64,000 bases of DNA from positions 3,292,001 to 3,356,000 of the forward strand of contig NZ_CP070490.1 in NCBI RefSeq assembly GCF_016925635.1, given 5' to 3'. The stretch is from Lysinibacillus fusiformis. GTDB taxonomy: Bacteria > Bacillota > Bacilli > Bacillales_A > Planococcaceae. Every line of letters begins with the position of its first letter. Position 1 is the first letter of the stretch. The notes beneath the pieces are model-generated. The model did not search any database. It worked only from the letters and a program-made list of their open reading frames with translations, and had not been told where the DNA came from. Both the position numbers and the translations under genes were made by a program. This document shows, piece after piece, positions 44,627 through 52,773 of the stretch.

Positions 44627-45425
44627 ACTAAAAAAATGGGCATTTTATATATGTGTCATGGGCTTGACAATAATTAGTATGATGAGTGTGAGTACAACAC
44701 AAGCGAAAGCAGCCATTGAGCCAGGGCATGAAATTAAATTCAATATTAAACCTGAGATTTTTAAGGAATCAACGATTGTACAGGTTTTTCAAGCAACTAA
44801 AAAGGATGATGTAAAAATTTATTTTTATGATACGTTTGACCAATCGTTTCTCCATAATGATTATATACATCGCTTACGCGTATATAAGGGTAGCAATAAA
44901 ATGGATATAACCTATAAAAAGCGTTTTTTAAATACATCATTAAGTGACGCAATGGTAGAAACAGCGAATCATGGTTTTACTGGTTCTGAGTCCAATTATA
45001 AGTTTGAGTTAGATAGTAAGGGAGACCATCGTACATTTACGATTAGCCGGAAGGAGTCCTTGAAGACTTCTGCTGATGTCTCTTACGATACGGTAGATAC
45101 GAGTGCTGCTAAAAAACGCATTCTTGAAAATTCTCCAAAGAAAATTGTAAATTGGGATTCTGAAGCATGGTATAAAAATACGTTGTCTCAAGCTGTTGTA
45201 TATGGACCTGCTAATGCTATGACCTATAAAGGAAGTTTTCTAGGACATGAAGCGGATATAGAAGTGTGGCAGTACAAAGGAGACATGATGGTTGAACTTT
45301 CTACAAAGGTAGATGATGCCGCTCAAGCAGCTGTTATTGAAAAACAATGGTATGAGCAACTATTATTTGCAGGCTATTTAAGTGTAGATCAACGTGGTAA
45401 AACGGCATTTGTCATGGATAAATAA
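44619..45425 (+). CDS. Secreted CYTH-like protein
   Basis: A 268-residue protein that starts at GTG (AAGGAGG 8 nt upstream) with a signal peptide ending near QAKAA. The mature part has the CYTH layout: HEIKFNI at the first strand, VKIYFYDTFDQSFLHNDYIHRLRVYKG and MDITYKKRF as the next strands, then HEADIEVWQYKGDMMVELSTKV near the end. CYTH enzymes act on triphosphate compounds inside cells; a secreted one is unusual. Some acidic residues of the ExExK signature are missing, so it may be a binding protein. It overlaps the MBL gene by 8 nt and closes the operon. The fold call is by eye only. Confidence 0.6.
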   Translation: MTKLKKWAFYICVMGLTIISMMSVSTTQAKAAIEPGHEIKFNIKPEIFKESTIVQVFQATKKDDVKIYFYDTFDQSFLHNDYIHRLRVYKGSNKMDITYKKRFLNTSLSDAMVETANHGFTGSESNYKFELDSKGDHRTFTISRKESLKTSADVSYDTVDTSAAKKRILENSPKKIVNWDSEAWYKNTLSQAVVYGPANAMTYKGSFLGHEADIEVWQYKGDMMVELSTKVDDAAQAAVIEKQWYEQLLFAGYLSVDQRGKTAFVMDK

Positions 45426-45439
45426 GTAGCACTATAATG

Positions 45440-45474
45440 AATTCGCCGCATATAGAAATGGGGCGAATTTTTTC
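45440..45474 (+). terminator. Terminator of the ABC/MBL/CYTH-like operon
   Basis: AATTCGCC (45440-45447) / GGCGAATT (45462-45469) followed by TTTTTTC. Confidence 0.8.
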
Positions 45475-45594
45475 TTTGGCAACAGAGAGATTAAAAAAGT
45501 AGGTCCATGTTTGTTCTAACTTTGCTAATTTCGCTTACACTTACTATAGGACGAACTTTGGGTGATATGAGGGGGAAATAACATAGCGAAAAAA

Positions 45595-46881
45595 ATGGGC
45601 ATTGTTACACTACTACTTTTCGGTGTTTACGTGCTTTGTATGTACTGGTATATATTCCATAGCGGTGGTGGTAAAATACCGAGTGCCTTACAAGGAACGG
45701 CGGCAGATCCAGTGATGTTTATGTCTGGCAAGGAGCTCTTTTTAAGTGGTGAATATTCAAAAATACGGAACTTTATATTCTTTGTAGCCACACCTTTAGA
45801 ATGGCTTATTTACTTCTTGATTTTACTATTGGGCGTATCCCGTTATTTCGAAAAAGTGACGACCTCCCAAACGAAGTGGAAGCTATTGCAAAATGCAGGC
45901 TACTTATTCCTATTATCTTTATTACTATATATCGTGCTATTCCCGCTTGATTATTATCGCTATCATCTTAGCAAAAGCTATGGCATCAGTACACAAGCAT
46001 TTGCATCTTGGATGAAGGACGGTGTCATTGATTTTTGGGTGAACTTTGGCACTAGCTTGATTATTGTTACGGTAATTTATTGGCTCATTAAAAAGAGCGA
46101 AAAAAGATGGTGGCTCTATGCTTGGCTTTTAACCATCCCCTTTACAATCTTTGTAATGTTCATTCAGCCAGTTGTCATTGATCCTTTGTACAATGAATTT
46201 TATCCGCTAAAAAATAAAGAGCTGGAAACAAAGATACTTACACTTGCTACACAGGCAAATATTCCGGCAGAGCATGTTTATGAGGTCAATATGGCAGAAA
46301 AGACCAATGCCTTAAATGCTTATGTGACAGGGATTGGGAGCAATTCGAGAATTGTGCTTTGGGATACTACATTAAATAGACTAACGGACAATGAAATTTT
46401 ATTTATCATGGCACATGAAATGGGACATTATGTAGAAAAGCATATTTATTTTGGCATTGCAGGCTATTTATTCTTAATGTTGATAGGGTTATGGCTAACA
46501 GCGAAAATTATGCGTCGCTTGATTTCACGATATGGACAGGTTTTTAAAATTAATAAAATCAGTAGCATTCGTTCGTATCCATTATTTTTACTCATTACCT
46601 CTATATTACTATTTGCTTCCAATCCAGTGTCCAATTTGATATCAAGATATCAGGAAACGAGAGCAGATCAGTATGCGATTAACCTTATGAATGATCGAGA
46701 AGCGGCTGTAACAGCGTTTCAAAAGCTAACGATTTCAGGCTTAAGTGAAGTGAACCCACCACTCTTAGTGAAGTGGTTCCGTTATACACATCCACCAATG
46801 CTGGAGCGGATCTATAAGGTTGCGGATACTGGGGAACAGAAGCAAAATATGCCTTTAAAGGAAGAACAGAAGAAAAAGTAA
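45595..46881 (+). CDS. M48-family membrane metallopeptidase (Ste24-like; possible AUA start at 45583)
   Basis: A 428-residue zinc protease with about six membrane segments. The zinc motif HEMGH is at 274-278 and the third ligand lies in SRYQETRADQYAIN. The YEVNMAEKTNALNAYVTGIGSNSRIVLWDT stretch is the CAAX-protease signature. It probably clips membrane-embedded or misfolded proteins. The ATG at 45595 is 20 nt from the ribosome-binding site GAGGGGG (45569-45575), too far. The in-frame ATA at 45583 is 7 nt from it and would give an N-terminus with two lysines, so the true start may be AUA. Confidence 0.87.
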   Translation: MGIVTLLLFGVYVLCMYWYIFHSGGGKIPSALQGTAADPVMFMSGKELFLSGEYSKIRNFIFFVATPLEWLIYFLILLLGVSRYFEKVTTSQTKWKLLQNAGYLFLLSLLLYIVLFPLDYYRYHLSKSYGISTQAFASWMKDGVIDFWVNFGTSLIIVTVIYWLIKKSEKRWWLYAWLLTIPFTIFVMFIQPVVIDPLYNEFYPLKNKELETKILTLATQANIPAEHVYEVNMAEKTNALNAYVTGIGSNSRIVLWDTTLNRLTDNEILFIMAHEMGHYVEKHIYFGIAGYLFLMLIGLWLTAKIMRRLISRYGQVFKINKISSIRSYPLFLLITSILLFASNPVSNLISRYQETRADQYAINLMNDREAAVTAFQKLTISGLSEVNPPLLVKWFRYTHPPMLERIYKVADTGEQKQNMPLKEEQKKK

Positions 46882-46968
46882 GAGGATAGGTTTTTCATGG
46901 GAGTAAATTGGGTAGTCTATGACAAAGATGTATCAAAATTTGGTCGTTGATTGATAGGGGATAGCATT

Positions 46969-47787
46969 ATGCGAAATGTGATTATAATTACACTTTCTTC
47001 CATTTTAGTAGCCTTTGCCTATAATTATTTATTAATTCCCCATGAAATTTTGAGTGGTGGGTTGAGTGGTATTGCCATCATGCTTGGGATTATTACCCCT
47101 TTGAATACAGGCGTGTTAAATTTACTGCTTAACCTGCCTTTACTGATTTTAGGTGTGATGAAGCTTGGCAAGCGATTTATCAGCTACACCATTCTTTCGG
47201 TGGCTGTGTTGTCAGTGAGTTTATATATTATTCCGATACACAAAGCGACACAAGAGCCAATTCTCGCATCCTTATTTGGCGGTGTTATTGTAGGCTTTGC
47301 AATGGGCATGATTTTCCGAGCGGCTGGCTCCTCAGGGGGCTTTGATATTATTGCTATGCTACTTAGTCGCAAACGCGATTTTCCACTCGGTACGCTAATT
47401 GCAGCTATGAATGGTATCGTAGTGGCAGCTTCTGGCTTTGTCTTTAGCTGGGATGCGGCATTGTTAACGCTTGTTTCCATTTATGCAACTGGAAAAGTGG
47501 TTGATACAATTCATACGAGCCATATTAAATTAACGCTGATGATTATTACCAGTAAAGGGGACGAGGTCAAGCAGCAGCTATTAGAAAAGCTGCATCGTGG
47601 GGTAACGATTATCGATGCAAAGGGAGCATACTCTGGTGAAGGTCGGAAAGTGTTAATTACTGTTATTACGCGTTACCAACTAGCTGATGTGAAAAGCACG
47701 ATTAAGGAAACTGATCCAAAGTCGTTTGTGAATATTTTACAGACAACAGAGGTTATCGGGATGTTTGATCGTGGTACAACTAAATAA
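46969..47787 (+). CDS. YitT-family membrane protein
   Basis: A 272-residue protein of the YitT/DUF161 family: five or six membrane segments with YNYLLIPHEILSGGLSGIAIMLG, IFRAAGSSGGFDIIAMLLSRK and LLTLVSIYATGKVVDTI, then a cytoplasmic DUF2179 domain (KLTLMIITSKGDEVKQQLLEKLHRGVTIIDAKGAYSGEGRKVLITVI). The ATG at 46969 is preceded by AGGGGAT; the TTG at 46951 lies before this site. Function of the family is unsettled. Ends at a terminator. Confidence 0.88.
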   Translation: MRNVIIITLSSILVAFAYNYLLIPHEILSGGLSGIAIMLGIITPLNTGVLNLLLNLPLLILGVMKLGKRFISYTILSVAVLSVSLYIIPIHKATQEPILASLFGGVIVGFAMGMIFRAAGSSGGFDIIAMLLSRKRDFPLGTLIAAMNGIVVAASGFVFSWDAALLTLVSIYATGKVVDTIHTSHIKLTLMIITSKGDEVKQQLLEKLHRGVTIIDAKGAYSGEGRKVLITVITRYQLADVKSTIKETDPKSFVNILQTTEVIGMFDRGTTK

Positions 47788-47798
47788 TGCTATTCTCT

Positions 47799-47846
47799 AC
47801 ACACGTTTTAGGTTATACTAACCGTAATCGAACGTGTGTTTTTATT
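47799..47846 (+). terminator. Terminator after yitT-like gene
   Basis: Outer stem ACACACGTT (47799-47807) / AACGTGTGT (47831-47839) with a smaller inner stem (GGTTA/TAACC), then TTTTATTT. Confidence 0.75.
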
Positions 47847-47870
47847 TGTGGTAGGAAGGGGATCGTAAAG

Positions 47871-48251
47871 ATGGAAAAAGAAATAATTCATGCTTACTGT
47901 TTACAGCTTCAAGGAACAACGTATGACTATCAAGAGGAGTGGCAAGCAGATCGCTATCATATCGGTGGAAAAATGTATGCCATGCTTGGGGGCAATGCAA
48001 CGGGCAAACCTGTGCTTACGTTGAAATGTGAGCCTTCTCGAGCGGAAGAATTAAGGGAAGCATATGACAGCATTATACCTGGTTACTATATGAATAAAAC
48101 CCATTGGAATTCTATTTATATGGATGCTGAAGATGTTCCGATGGATTTGGTAGAGAATCTTATCCAACATTCCTATGAGCTTGTTTTCAATAAATTAACG
48201 AAGAAAGCTCAACAGGAAATTCAATCCGTTGGAAGCAAGACAACCAAGTGA
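47871..48251 (+). CDS. MmcQ/YjbR-family protein
   Basis: A 126-residue protein with the CyaY-like fold of the MmcQ/YjbR family: ATGKPVLTLKCEPSRAEELREAYDSIIPGYYMNKTHWNSIYMDAEDVPMDLVENLIQHSYELV. The H-W-N-S block is the family mark. The ATG at 47871 follows AAGGGGAT at about 9 nt; the frame that opens at 47787 would start inside the upstream terminator. Members have been described as DNA-binding, but the role is unclear. Convergent with the GIY-YIG gene. Confidence 0.87.
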   Translation: MEKEIIHAYCLQLQGTTYDYQEEWQADRYHIGGKMYAMLGGNATGKPVLTLKCEPSRAEELREAYDSIIPGYYMNKTHWNSIYMDAEDVPMDLVENLIQHSYELVFNKLTKKAQQEIQSVGSKTTK

Positions 48252-48255
48252 TAAA

Positions 48256-48292
48256 TAGCGCATTTACCATCTACTTACTGGCAAATGCGCTA
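48256..48292. terminator. Bidirectional terminator
   Basis: TAGCGCATTT / AAATGCGCTA between the convergent MmcQ/YjbR and GIY-YIG genes. T-runs are weak on both sides. Confidence 0.6.
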
Positions 48293-48303
48293 CTATATAA
48301 TTA

Positions 48304-48645
48304 CTAATTATAGCCACGTTCACCATAAGGCTTTAGCGTGTCGAGCCATTTTTGCTCCAGCTTTTCGAGTTCTTTTTTGGCGTCAAAATAGCCCTCTTCT
48401 TTTTTCTTTAAATGCTCAACGATAGCCACTTCAAAAGCTTCTTGACCATATAAATTGTAATCTGCCTGAAGCTCCTTGTTTGTATGTGTATTGGTTTTTA
48501 GCATAAATTGAAAGCCATTTAAACGCTTTAAATTATTGAAGCTACCCACAAACACTTTTCCAGTTTGTTTATTAGTCATGGTAAAAACACCAGCTTCAAT
48601 TTTCATCTCTTTATACATTTCTTTTAACTCTTTTTTAGGATCCAT
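48304..48645 (-). CDS. GIY-YIG-type nuclease family protein
   Basis: A 113-residue small protein. EAGVFTMTNKQTGKVFVGSFNNLKRLNGFQFML corresponds to the GIY...YIG strands with the motif changed to GVF...FVG, and NKELQADYNLYGQEAFEVAIVEHL to the second helix and the acidic end. Catalytic Arg/Glu positions are not securely placed. GTTAATAAAAATG is a weak start context. It follows the HTH-DUF2087 gene by 18 bp on the same strand, so one transcript. Such pairs are common in Bacillaceae; function unknown. Confidence 0.8.
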   Translation of the reverse strand: MDPKKELKEMYKEMKIEAGVFTMTNKQTGKVFVGSFNNLKRLNGFQFMLKTNTHTNKELQADYNLYGQEAFEVAIVEHLKKKEEGYFDAKKELEKLEQKWLDTLKPYGERGYN

Positions 48646-48663
48646 TTTTATTAACCTGCTTTC

Positions 48664-49419
48664 TTATTTTTTTACCCAATAGGCACTACCATCTGCTTTG
48701 CGGTCCAGAAAACCGTATTCAATTAAGTAACGACGTATATGAACATAGTCTTCATACATCGGTTTGATGACTTCATTTAATTCTTTTTCTGTATATTGTC
48801 TTTCTACATCAAAAAGCTTTGTGATGGCTCGAAGTACTACAATTTTCTGCTTTTCACGTTTAGGAAAGCGTACTAGCTCCTTGCCTATACCTTGTGGAAA
48901 GAATTTCTCCAATATTTGCTGTTCTTCCGTGAGGGTTACGTTATAGCGATCGTCAACCATCGTAGCTGTTTTATGAATAGGCACAAATGGTTCCTCCTTC
49001 TGATCTTGTTCCTTTAGTAACTCCATCATCACCAACAATGTTTTGGCTTGGCGTTCCTTTTCTTTTAAAGCAAAACGGTGATGGCGGATCGTTGTGGCAC
49101 TGCCAATCTCTAATTCTTCTTTTATCTCCTGATCTGATTTTCCTTCATAAAATAAGCGTAAAATATGACTTTGATGTTCTGTTAAGCCTGTCATTTTTTT
49201 GTTGAGACCGTTTAAATAATGAAAAACAGATTGGTGAGCTAATGTAATATGGTGCTGCATCATTTTCTCTGCTTCATACAGTAAGCCTTCATAAGGATAA
49301 ATAATGCCTTTTTCTACTTTTTCACCGCACAGTAGGCAAGTGAAGTGTGTCGCTTCATCGATGTAACCCTTTTTAAGATCCTCGATAGGAGCTTGCCAAA
49401 ACAATTCATTTACATCCAT
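48664..49419 (-). CDS. Helix-turn-helix regulator with DUF2087 domain
   Basis: A 251-residue protein in three parts: an N-terminal zinc-ribbon-like block (FTCLLCGEKVEKG, later HHITLAH), a LuxR-type HTH (LTEHQSHILRLFYEGKSDQEIKEELEIGSATTIRHHRFALKEKERQ, about 95-140), and a C-terminal DUF2087 domain (RFPKREKQKIVVLRAITKLFDVERQYTEKELNEVIKPMYEDYVHIRRYLIEYGFLDRKADGSAYWV). The ATG at 49419 follows GGAGG by 6 nt. A near-perfect palindrome directly upstream suggests self-regulation. It leads the operon with the GIY-YIG gene. Confidence 0.85.
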   Translation of the reverse strand: MDVNELFWQAPIEDLKKGYIDEATHFTCLLCGEKVEKGIIYPYEGLLYEAEKMMQHHITLAHQSVFHYLNGLNKKMTGLTEHQSHILRLFYEGKSDQEIKEELEIGSATTIRHHRFALKEKERQAKTLLVMMELLKEQDQKEEPFVPIHKTATMVDDRYNVTLTEEQQILEKFFPQGIGKELVRFPKREKQKIVVLRAITKLFDVERQYTEKELNEVIKPMYEDYVHIRRYLIEYGFLDRKADGSAYWVKK

Positions 49420-49435
49420 TGGGAATCCTCCGAAA

Positions 49436-49462
49436 AACAAACAATTTTAAAATTTGTTTGTT
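49436..49462. promoter_or_regulatory. Near-perfect 27-bp palindrome upstream of the HTH-DUF2087 gene
   Basis: AACAAACAATTTT joined directly to AAAATTTGTTTGTT; the arms match over 13 bp with one extra T. It is 17 bp upstream of the start codon, next to the ribosome-binding site, and a partial copy (AACAAAATGTTTGT) lies near 49479. Likely operator of the adjacent regulator. Confidence 0.6.
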
Positions 49463-49508
49463 ATTTTATATTTAAAATAACAAAATGTTTGTGTGAATGC
49501 AATAAAAA

Positions 49509-49543
49509 ACACATCGTCTTCTAAACGATGTGTCATGATGTTG
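49509..49543 (+). repeat. 35-bp direct repeat flanking repeat copy 3, left
   Basis: Begins ACACATCGTCTTCTAAACG and ends CATGATGTTG. It matches 50073-50107 at 32 of 35 positions and contains the hairpin ACACATCGT / ACGATGTGT. Confidence 0.85.
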
Positions 49544-50072
49544 CAAAAAGATAATGTCAACGGCAGAAAAAGCAACTTGGCAAGGTGAGGGGTTGATTTC
49601 CGTTCCGCCAGCGTCCTTTCCAGGGGGCGTCCGATGAGCCGCTTCACTCACTTTCGTTCACTCCAGGGTCTCCTCTGTGACGCTAAATCCCCTAGGAGTA
49701 ACGCTGGCTCCACTCCAATCAACCATGCTGCAAAGTGTCTTTACTTTTTTTCATAGTAGCATAGCAATTAAATCGCCCATTATTTGTATTCTTAGAGGGA
49801 ATAGGCTCTTTATTTTCAATGTGGAGAAGTGATGCGTGACAACACCCCTCCATAAAATGAGTAGTGAAGACCTTTCCTTTATTTGAAAACCTTTGCTAAA
49901 AAGTGGGTTGGAGTGGAGGGCTACTTGACTCCCTTGGAATAGCGAGACAGGCAAAACTCTAAACGGAGCGGTAGCGGAGGAAGCGATTCGGCGCTCGCCC
50001 ACAGGAAAGCAAGTAGCCTGCAACGGAACTTCATTTCTACCTTTCAATTGACTGTTTTGTTTTTCAACACTA
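49544..50072 (+). repeat. Compound hairpin repeat, copy 3
   Basis: The same orientation and structure as copy 1: module A 49591-49724, a conserved spacer of about 180 bp, module B 49908-50033. It is almost identical to copy 1 over both modules and spacer. The outer ends resemble terminal inverted repeats: the left end TGTTGCAAAAA (shared with the flanking repeat) and the right end reading TGTTGAAAAAC on the other strand. It is flanked by 35-bp direct repeats. No transposase is encoded. Confidence 0.85.
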
Positions 50073-50107
50073 ACACATCCTTTTTTAAACGATGTGTCAT
50101 GATGTTG
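50073..50107 (+). repeat. 35-bp direct repeat flanking repeat copy 3, right
   Basis: Begins ACACATCCTTTTTTAAACG and ends CATGATGTTG, 32 of 35 identical with the left copy. The hairpin ACACATC / GATGTGT inside may serve as the terminator of the ABC permease gene on the - strand. Confidence 0.85.
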
Positions 50108-50115
50108 GTTAATAT

Positions 50116-50991
50116 CTATTTATATTTTCTTTTAAATAGAATCATAGATGCTAGAGAAAGAACTACGATTGTACAAGCAATCACAATTAGACTTGTTGAG
50201 GAGCTAAGTATATGTCCATTTAGCTCGTAAACAATGCCATAATTGATTTTATAATCTTCCACATAGGAAACAGGCACACCTTCAAAAACATTTGCAATAG
50301 AGCTCTCCATAAAAGCATTGCGTAATAATAGTGTTGTATGGCTAATTGGGAAGTATATGATTACATGTTGAGCAAAGCTTGGTAGAGCTCCAAGAGGAAC
50401 ATAAACACCACATAAAAATCCAAGTAGTGTACCAACAATTGTGCCGAGTGTTGAAAAAGCATTTTGTGTCGACACAAATAACGAAAGAAATAAGTTAAAG
50501 ACACTCGCAAGCAAGACAGATAAAAATAGGATGCCCATTACTTGCACAAAATCCCCAAAACTTAGAAGCTCACCACCCGCTGCTACAATAAAGATTTCAC
50601 AGCCAATGAGAGCGATAAAGGAAAAAATACAGCCGATAATAAACGCATTGAGTACATAGCTTAACTGAATGGTTGCACGAGAAAGGGGAGCTGTTAAAAA
50701 ATCGGCTTGCACTTTTGACTCCTGATCCTTAACAGCAATGCCATAGGCACCAAGTGTAGTCGAAACAGCAATCATGGAAAGTAATCCTGCTACAAGCCAT
50801 TCATTGACCATGGTGATCAATTCAGGCGTAGTTTCTGTTAATCGTTCAATGGCATCTACCTGCATCTTTTGGAGAAAGACAGCGTACAGCACAATGACAA
50901 TGATGACTGATAGTAGGGAGAAGAACATTTGTGTTTTATCCCGCCTAAATATTTTGTTATTACGCAAAACTAAACTAAATAATGCTTCCAT
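50116..50991 (-). CDS. ABC-2 type transporter permease
   Basis: A 291-residue permease with about six membrane segments of the ABC2_membrane class: RNNKIFRRDKTQMFFSLLSVIIVIVLYAVFL, the long periplasmic loop, GAYGIAVKDQESKVQADFLTAPLSRA and LLGFLCGVYVPLGALPSFAQHVIIYFPISHTTLLLRNAF. Its ATG overlaps the ATPase stop (TAATG). Last gene of a LytTR-DUF3021-ATPase-permease operon. It forms the channel with the ATPase; such exporters often give resistance to peptides or export small molecules. Substrate unknown. Confidence 0.88.
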   Translation of the reverse strand: MEALFSLVLRNNKIFRRDKTQMFFSLLSVIIVIVLYAVFLQKMQVDAIERLTETTPELITMVNEWLVAGLLSMIAVSTTLGAYGIAVKDQESKVQADFLTAPLSRATIQLSYVLNAFIIGCIFSFIALIGCEIFIVAAGGELLSFGDFVQVMGILFLSVLLASVFNLFLSLFVSTQNAFSTLGTIVGTLLGFLCGVYVPLGALPSFAQHVIIYFPISHTTLLLRNAFMESSIANVFEGVPVSYVEDYKINYGIVYELNGHILSSSTSLIVIACTIVVLSLASMILFKRKYK

Positions 50992-51911
50992 TACGCAACC
51001 TCCTCCTCAGCCATAATATGAAGAAAGACATCATCCATCGATCCTTTAATGACTTCAAAGGAAGCGATGAGTGGCTCAGCTTTTTTTAAAAGGGGAAGTG
51101 CCTGTAAGGTAGAAGTTAAACGGATGGTGTATATCCCTTGCTTCTCTGTGTAGGAGATTGCATTTTCCTCAAGTAATTTTACACCCTCCTTCGAATGATG
51201 AAAAACGAGAGCCATTGAATCATAGGCATATTTTGTCTTCAGTGCATCGGGTGTCCCCTGCGCGACAATTTTTCCTTGCTTTAAGACAGTGACTTGGTGA
51301 GCAACTGCCGCTTCCTCCATATAATGGGTTGTTAAAAAAACGGTCATATTGGTTTCCAACTGAAGCTGCTTGATAGCCTGCCAAACAAATTGCCGTGTTT
51401 GTGGATCTAAACCGGTTGTAGGTTCATCCAGAAATAAAATACTAGGACGATGAATCAATGCACGAGCAATATCTGCTCGCCTTTTTTGTCCTCCTGATAA
51501 TGTGCCATATTTTTTCTTTTCAATATCCTCTAAATGCAAATAGGTGGAAACAAATTGATAATTTTCAGTAAGCTGTGTTTTCGATAAACCATATGTTTTG
51601 CCTCGATGGAGGATATTTTCGCGTACTGTTAATCGCTCATCTAATAGACTTTGCTGGAAAACGACTCCAATAGATTTACGGATATCTGCATTATCATTGC
51701 TTGCATCAAGAGTGAAACCATTAATGGTTACTTGACCGCTCGATTTTTTTAGTAATGTGCAAAGAATTTCAATCGTTGTTGATTTACCTGCACCGTTTGC
51801 ACCTAAAAAAGCGAATAGGGTGCCTTGTTCAACTGTAAAAGAAATGCCTTTGACAGCTTGCTGTTCGCCATAGTGTTTACATAAATTTTCAACTTTTATC
51901 GCAAAAGTCAT
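50991..51911 (-). CDS. ABC exporter ATPase
   Basis: A 306-residue ATPase of the drug/antimicrobial-peptide exporter (DrrA/NatA/CcmA) class: Walker A GANGAGKST, Q loop VFQQSLLDERLTVREN, signature LSGGQKRRADIARAL, Walker B ILFLDEPTTGLD, H loop TTHYMEEA, and a C-terminal extension that includes SMDDVFLHI. It follows DUF3021 by 6 bp and overlaps the permease by 1 nt, so all are cotranslated. Confidence 0.92.
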   Translation of the reverse strand: MTFAIKVENLCKHYGEQQAVKGISFTVEQGTLFAFLGANGAGKSTTIEILCTLLKKSSGQVTINGFTLDASNDNADIRKSIGVVFQQSLLDERLTVRENILHRGKTYGLSKTQLTENYQFVSTYLHLEDIEKKKYGTLSGGQKRRADIARALIHRPSILFLDEPTTGLDPQTRQFVWQAIKQLQLETNMTVFLTTHYMEEAAVAHQVTVLKQGKIVAQGTPDALKTKYAYDSMALVFHHSKEGVKLLEENAISYTEKQGIYTIRLTSTLQALPLLKKAEPLIASFEVIKGSMDDVFLHIMAEEEVA

Positions 51912-51917
51912 GTGTGG

Positions 51918-52322
51918 TTAATCCCTTCTCTTTTGAATTTCTTGATTGATTTTTTCAATATCATATAATTGAAGAATATATAGAATACACCACACAATTA
52001 AATAAATAATAACTTCACTGATAAGTACATAGGGCACTCCTGAATGTTCGAACCAATTACCAAAATAGCCAGCGGTTAGTACACACGCTGTTACTGCCAT
52101 GAAATGTAAAAGAAGCTGAACTGTAAAAGGCAGTGGCTCAATATCAAAAATGACGGATAGCAAACCAATGGCAATACCAAGAATGGCTGCGATCACTATT
52201 TCCTCAAGTAATGCTGATCCTGACATAACCGCATTGTTTGAAAGGACGCTTAATGTGACTAAGATGTAAGAAGAACTAAGGGAAATGAGTAGTCCAATAA
52301 TCATCATGCGTAAATACTTCAT
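51918..52322 (-). CDS. DUF3021 family membrane protein
   Basis: A 134-residue protein with four membrane segments (MMIIGLLISLSSSYILVTLSVL; EEIVIAAILGIAIGLLSVIFD; PFTVQLLLHFMAVTACVLTAGYF; VPYVLISEVIIYLIVWCILYI). This is the DUF3021 layout, nearly always found beside a LytTR regulator. The ATG at 52322 follows GGGAGGG by 8 nt and lies 1 nt after the LytTR stop. DUF3021 is thought to hold the LytTR protein at the membrane in an inactive state. Confidence 0.85.
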   Translation of the reverse strand: MKYLRMMIIGLLISLSSSYILVTLSVLSNNAVMSGSALLEEIVIAAILGIAIGLLSVIFDIEPLPFTVQLLLHFMAVTACVLTAGYFGNWFEHSGVPYVLISEVIIYLIVWCILYILQLYDIEKINQEIQKRRD

Positions 52323-52323
52323 G

Positions 52324-52773
52324 CTATAAATCCCTCCCAATACCTAAATGTCGCTTTAATTCTTTTAAGTATTTTCGACTGACATGAATGGCTACTTCAT
52401 TTTCGAGTAATAGTTGTGTTGTACCGATTTTGCCCATTCGAATAGAGGCGATTTTATGGATATTGACAAGCGTAGATTTACTCACGCGTACAAAATCCTT
52501 GGTTAGCTGTGCCTCTAGCTCATATAATTTTCGCTTTGACTCAAACTCTTGCTCATCTGTTTGCAAAAATACTTTGGCATCCTCTGCGTAAATGGAATAA
52601 ATATCAGAAATTTTTAATAGATGAATTTCTTGTTGAAAATACCCATCTAGCATCGTCGTTTGGGATGCTTGAAGCTGCTTCATCAATCTTTCAATTTGCT
52701 CATTATATTCCTTGGCATGAATATGAACCTCTGTTTCTTCGAGTTCATGATTGATGGTTAAATGAATTTTCAT
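52324..52773 (-). CDS. LytTR-domain transcriptional regulator
   Basis: A 149-residue regulator without a receiver domain. The LytTR DNA-binding domain occupies about residues 45-149: EIHLLKISDIYSIYAEDAKVFLQTDEQEFESKRKLYELEAQLTKDFVRVSKSTLVNIHKI and HVSRKYLKELKRHLG. It leads the operon with DUF3021 and an ABC exporter and most likely controls it. The Shine-Dalgarno AGGAGG is followed at once by CCTCCT, forming a 12-bp perfect palindrome (52774-52785) against the start codon, which may limit translation. Confidence 0.88.
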   Translation of the reverse strand: MKIHLTINHELEETEVHIHAKEYNEQIERLMKQLQASQTTMLDGYFQQEIHLLKISDIYSIYAEDAKVFLQTDEQEFESKRKLYELEAQLTKDFVRVSKSTLVNIHKIASIRMGKIGTTQLLLENEVAIHVSRKYLKELKRHLGIGRDL

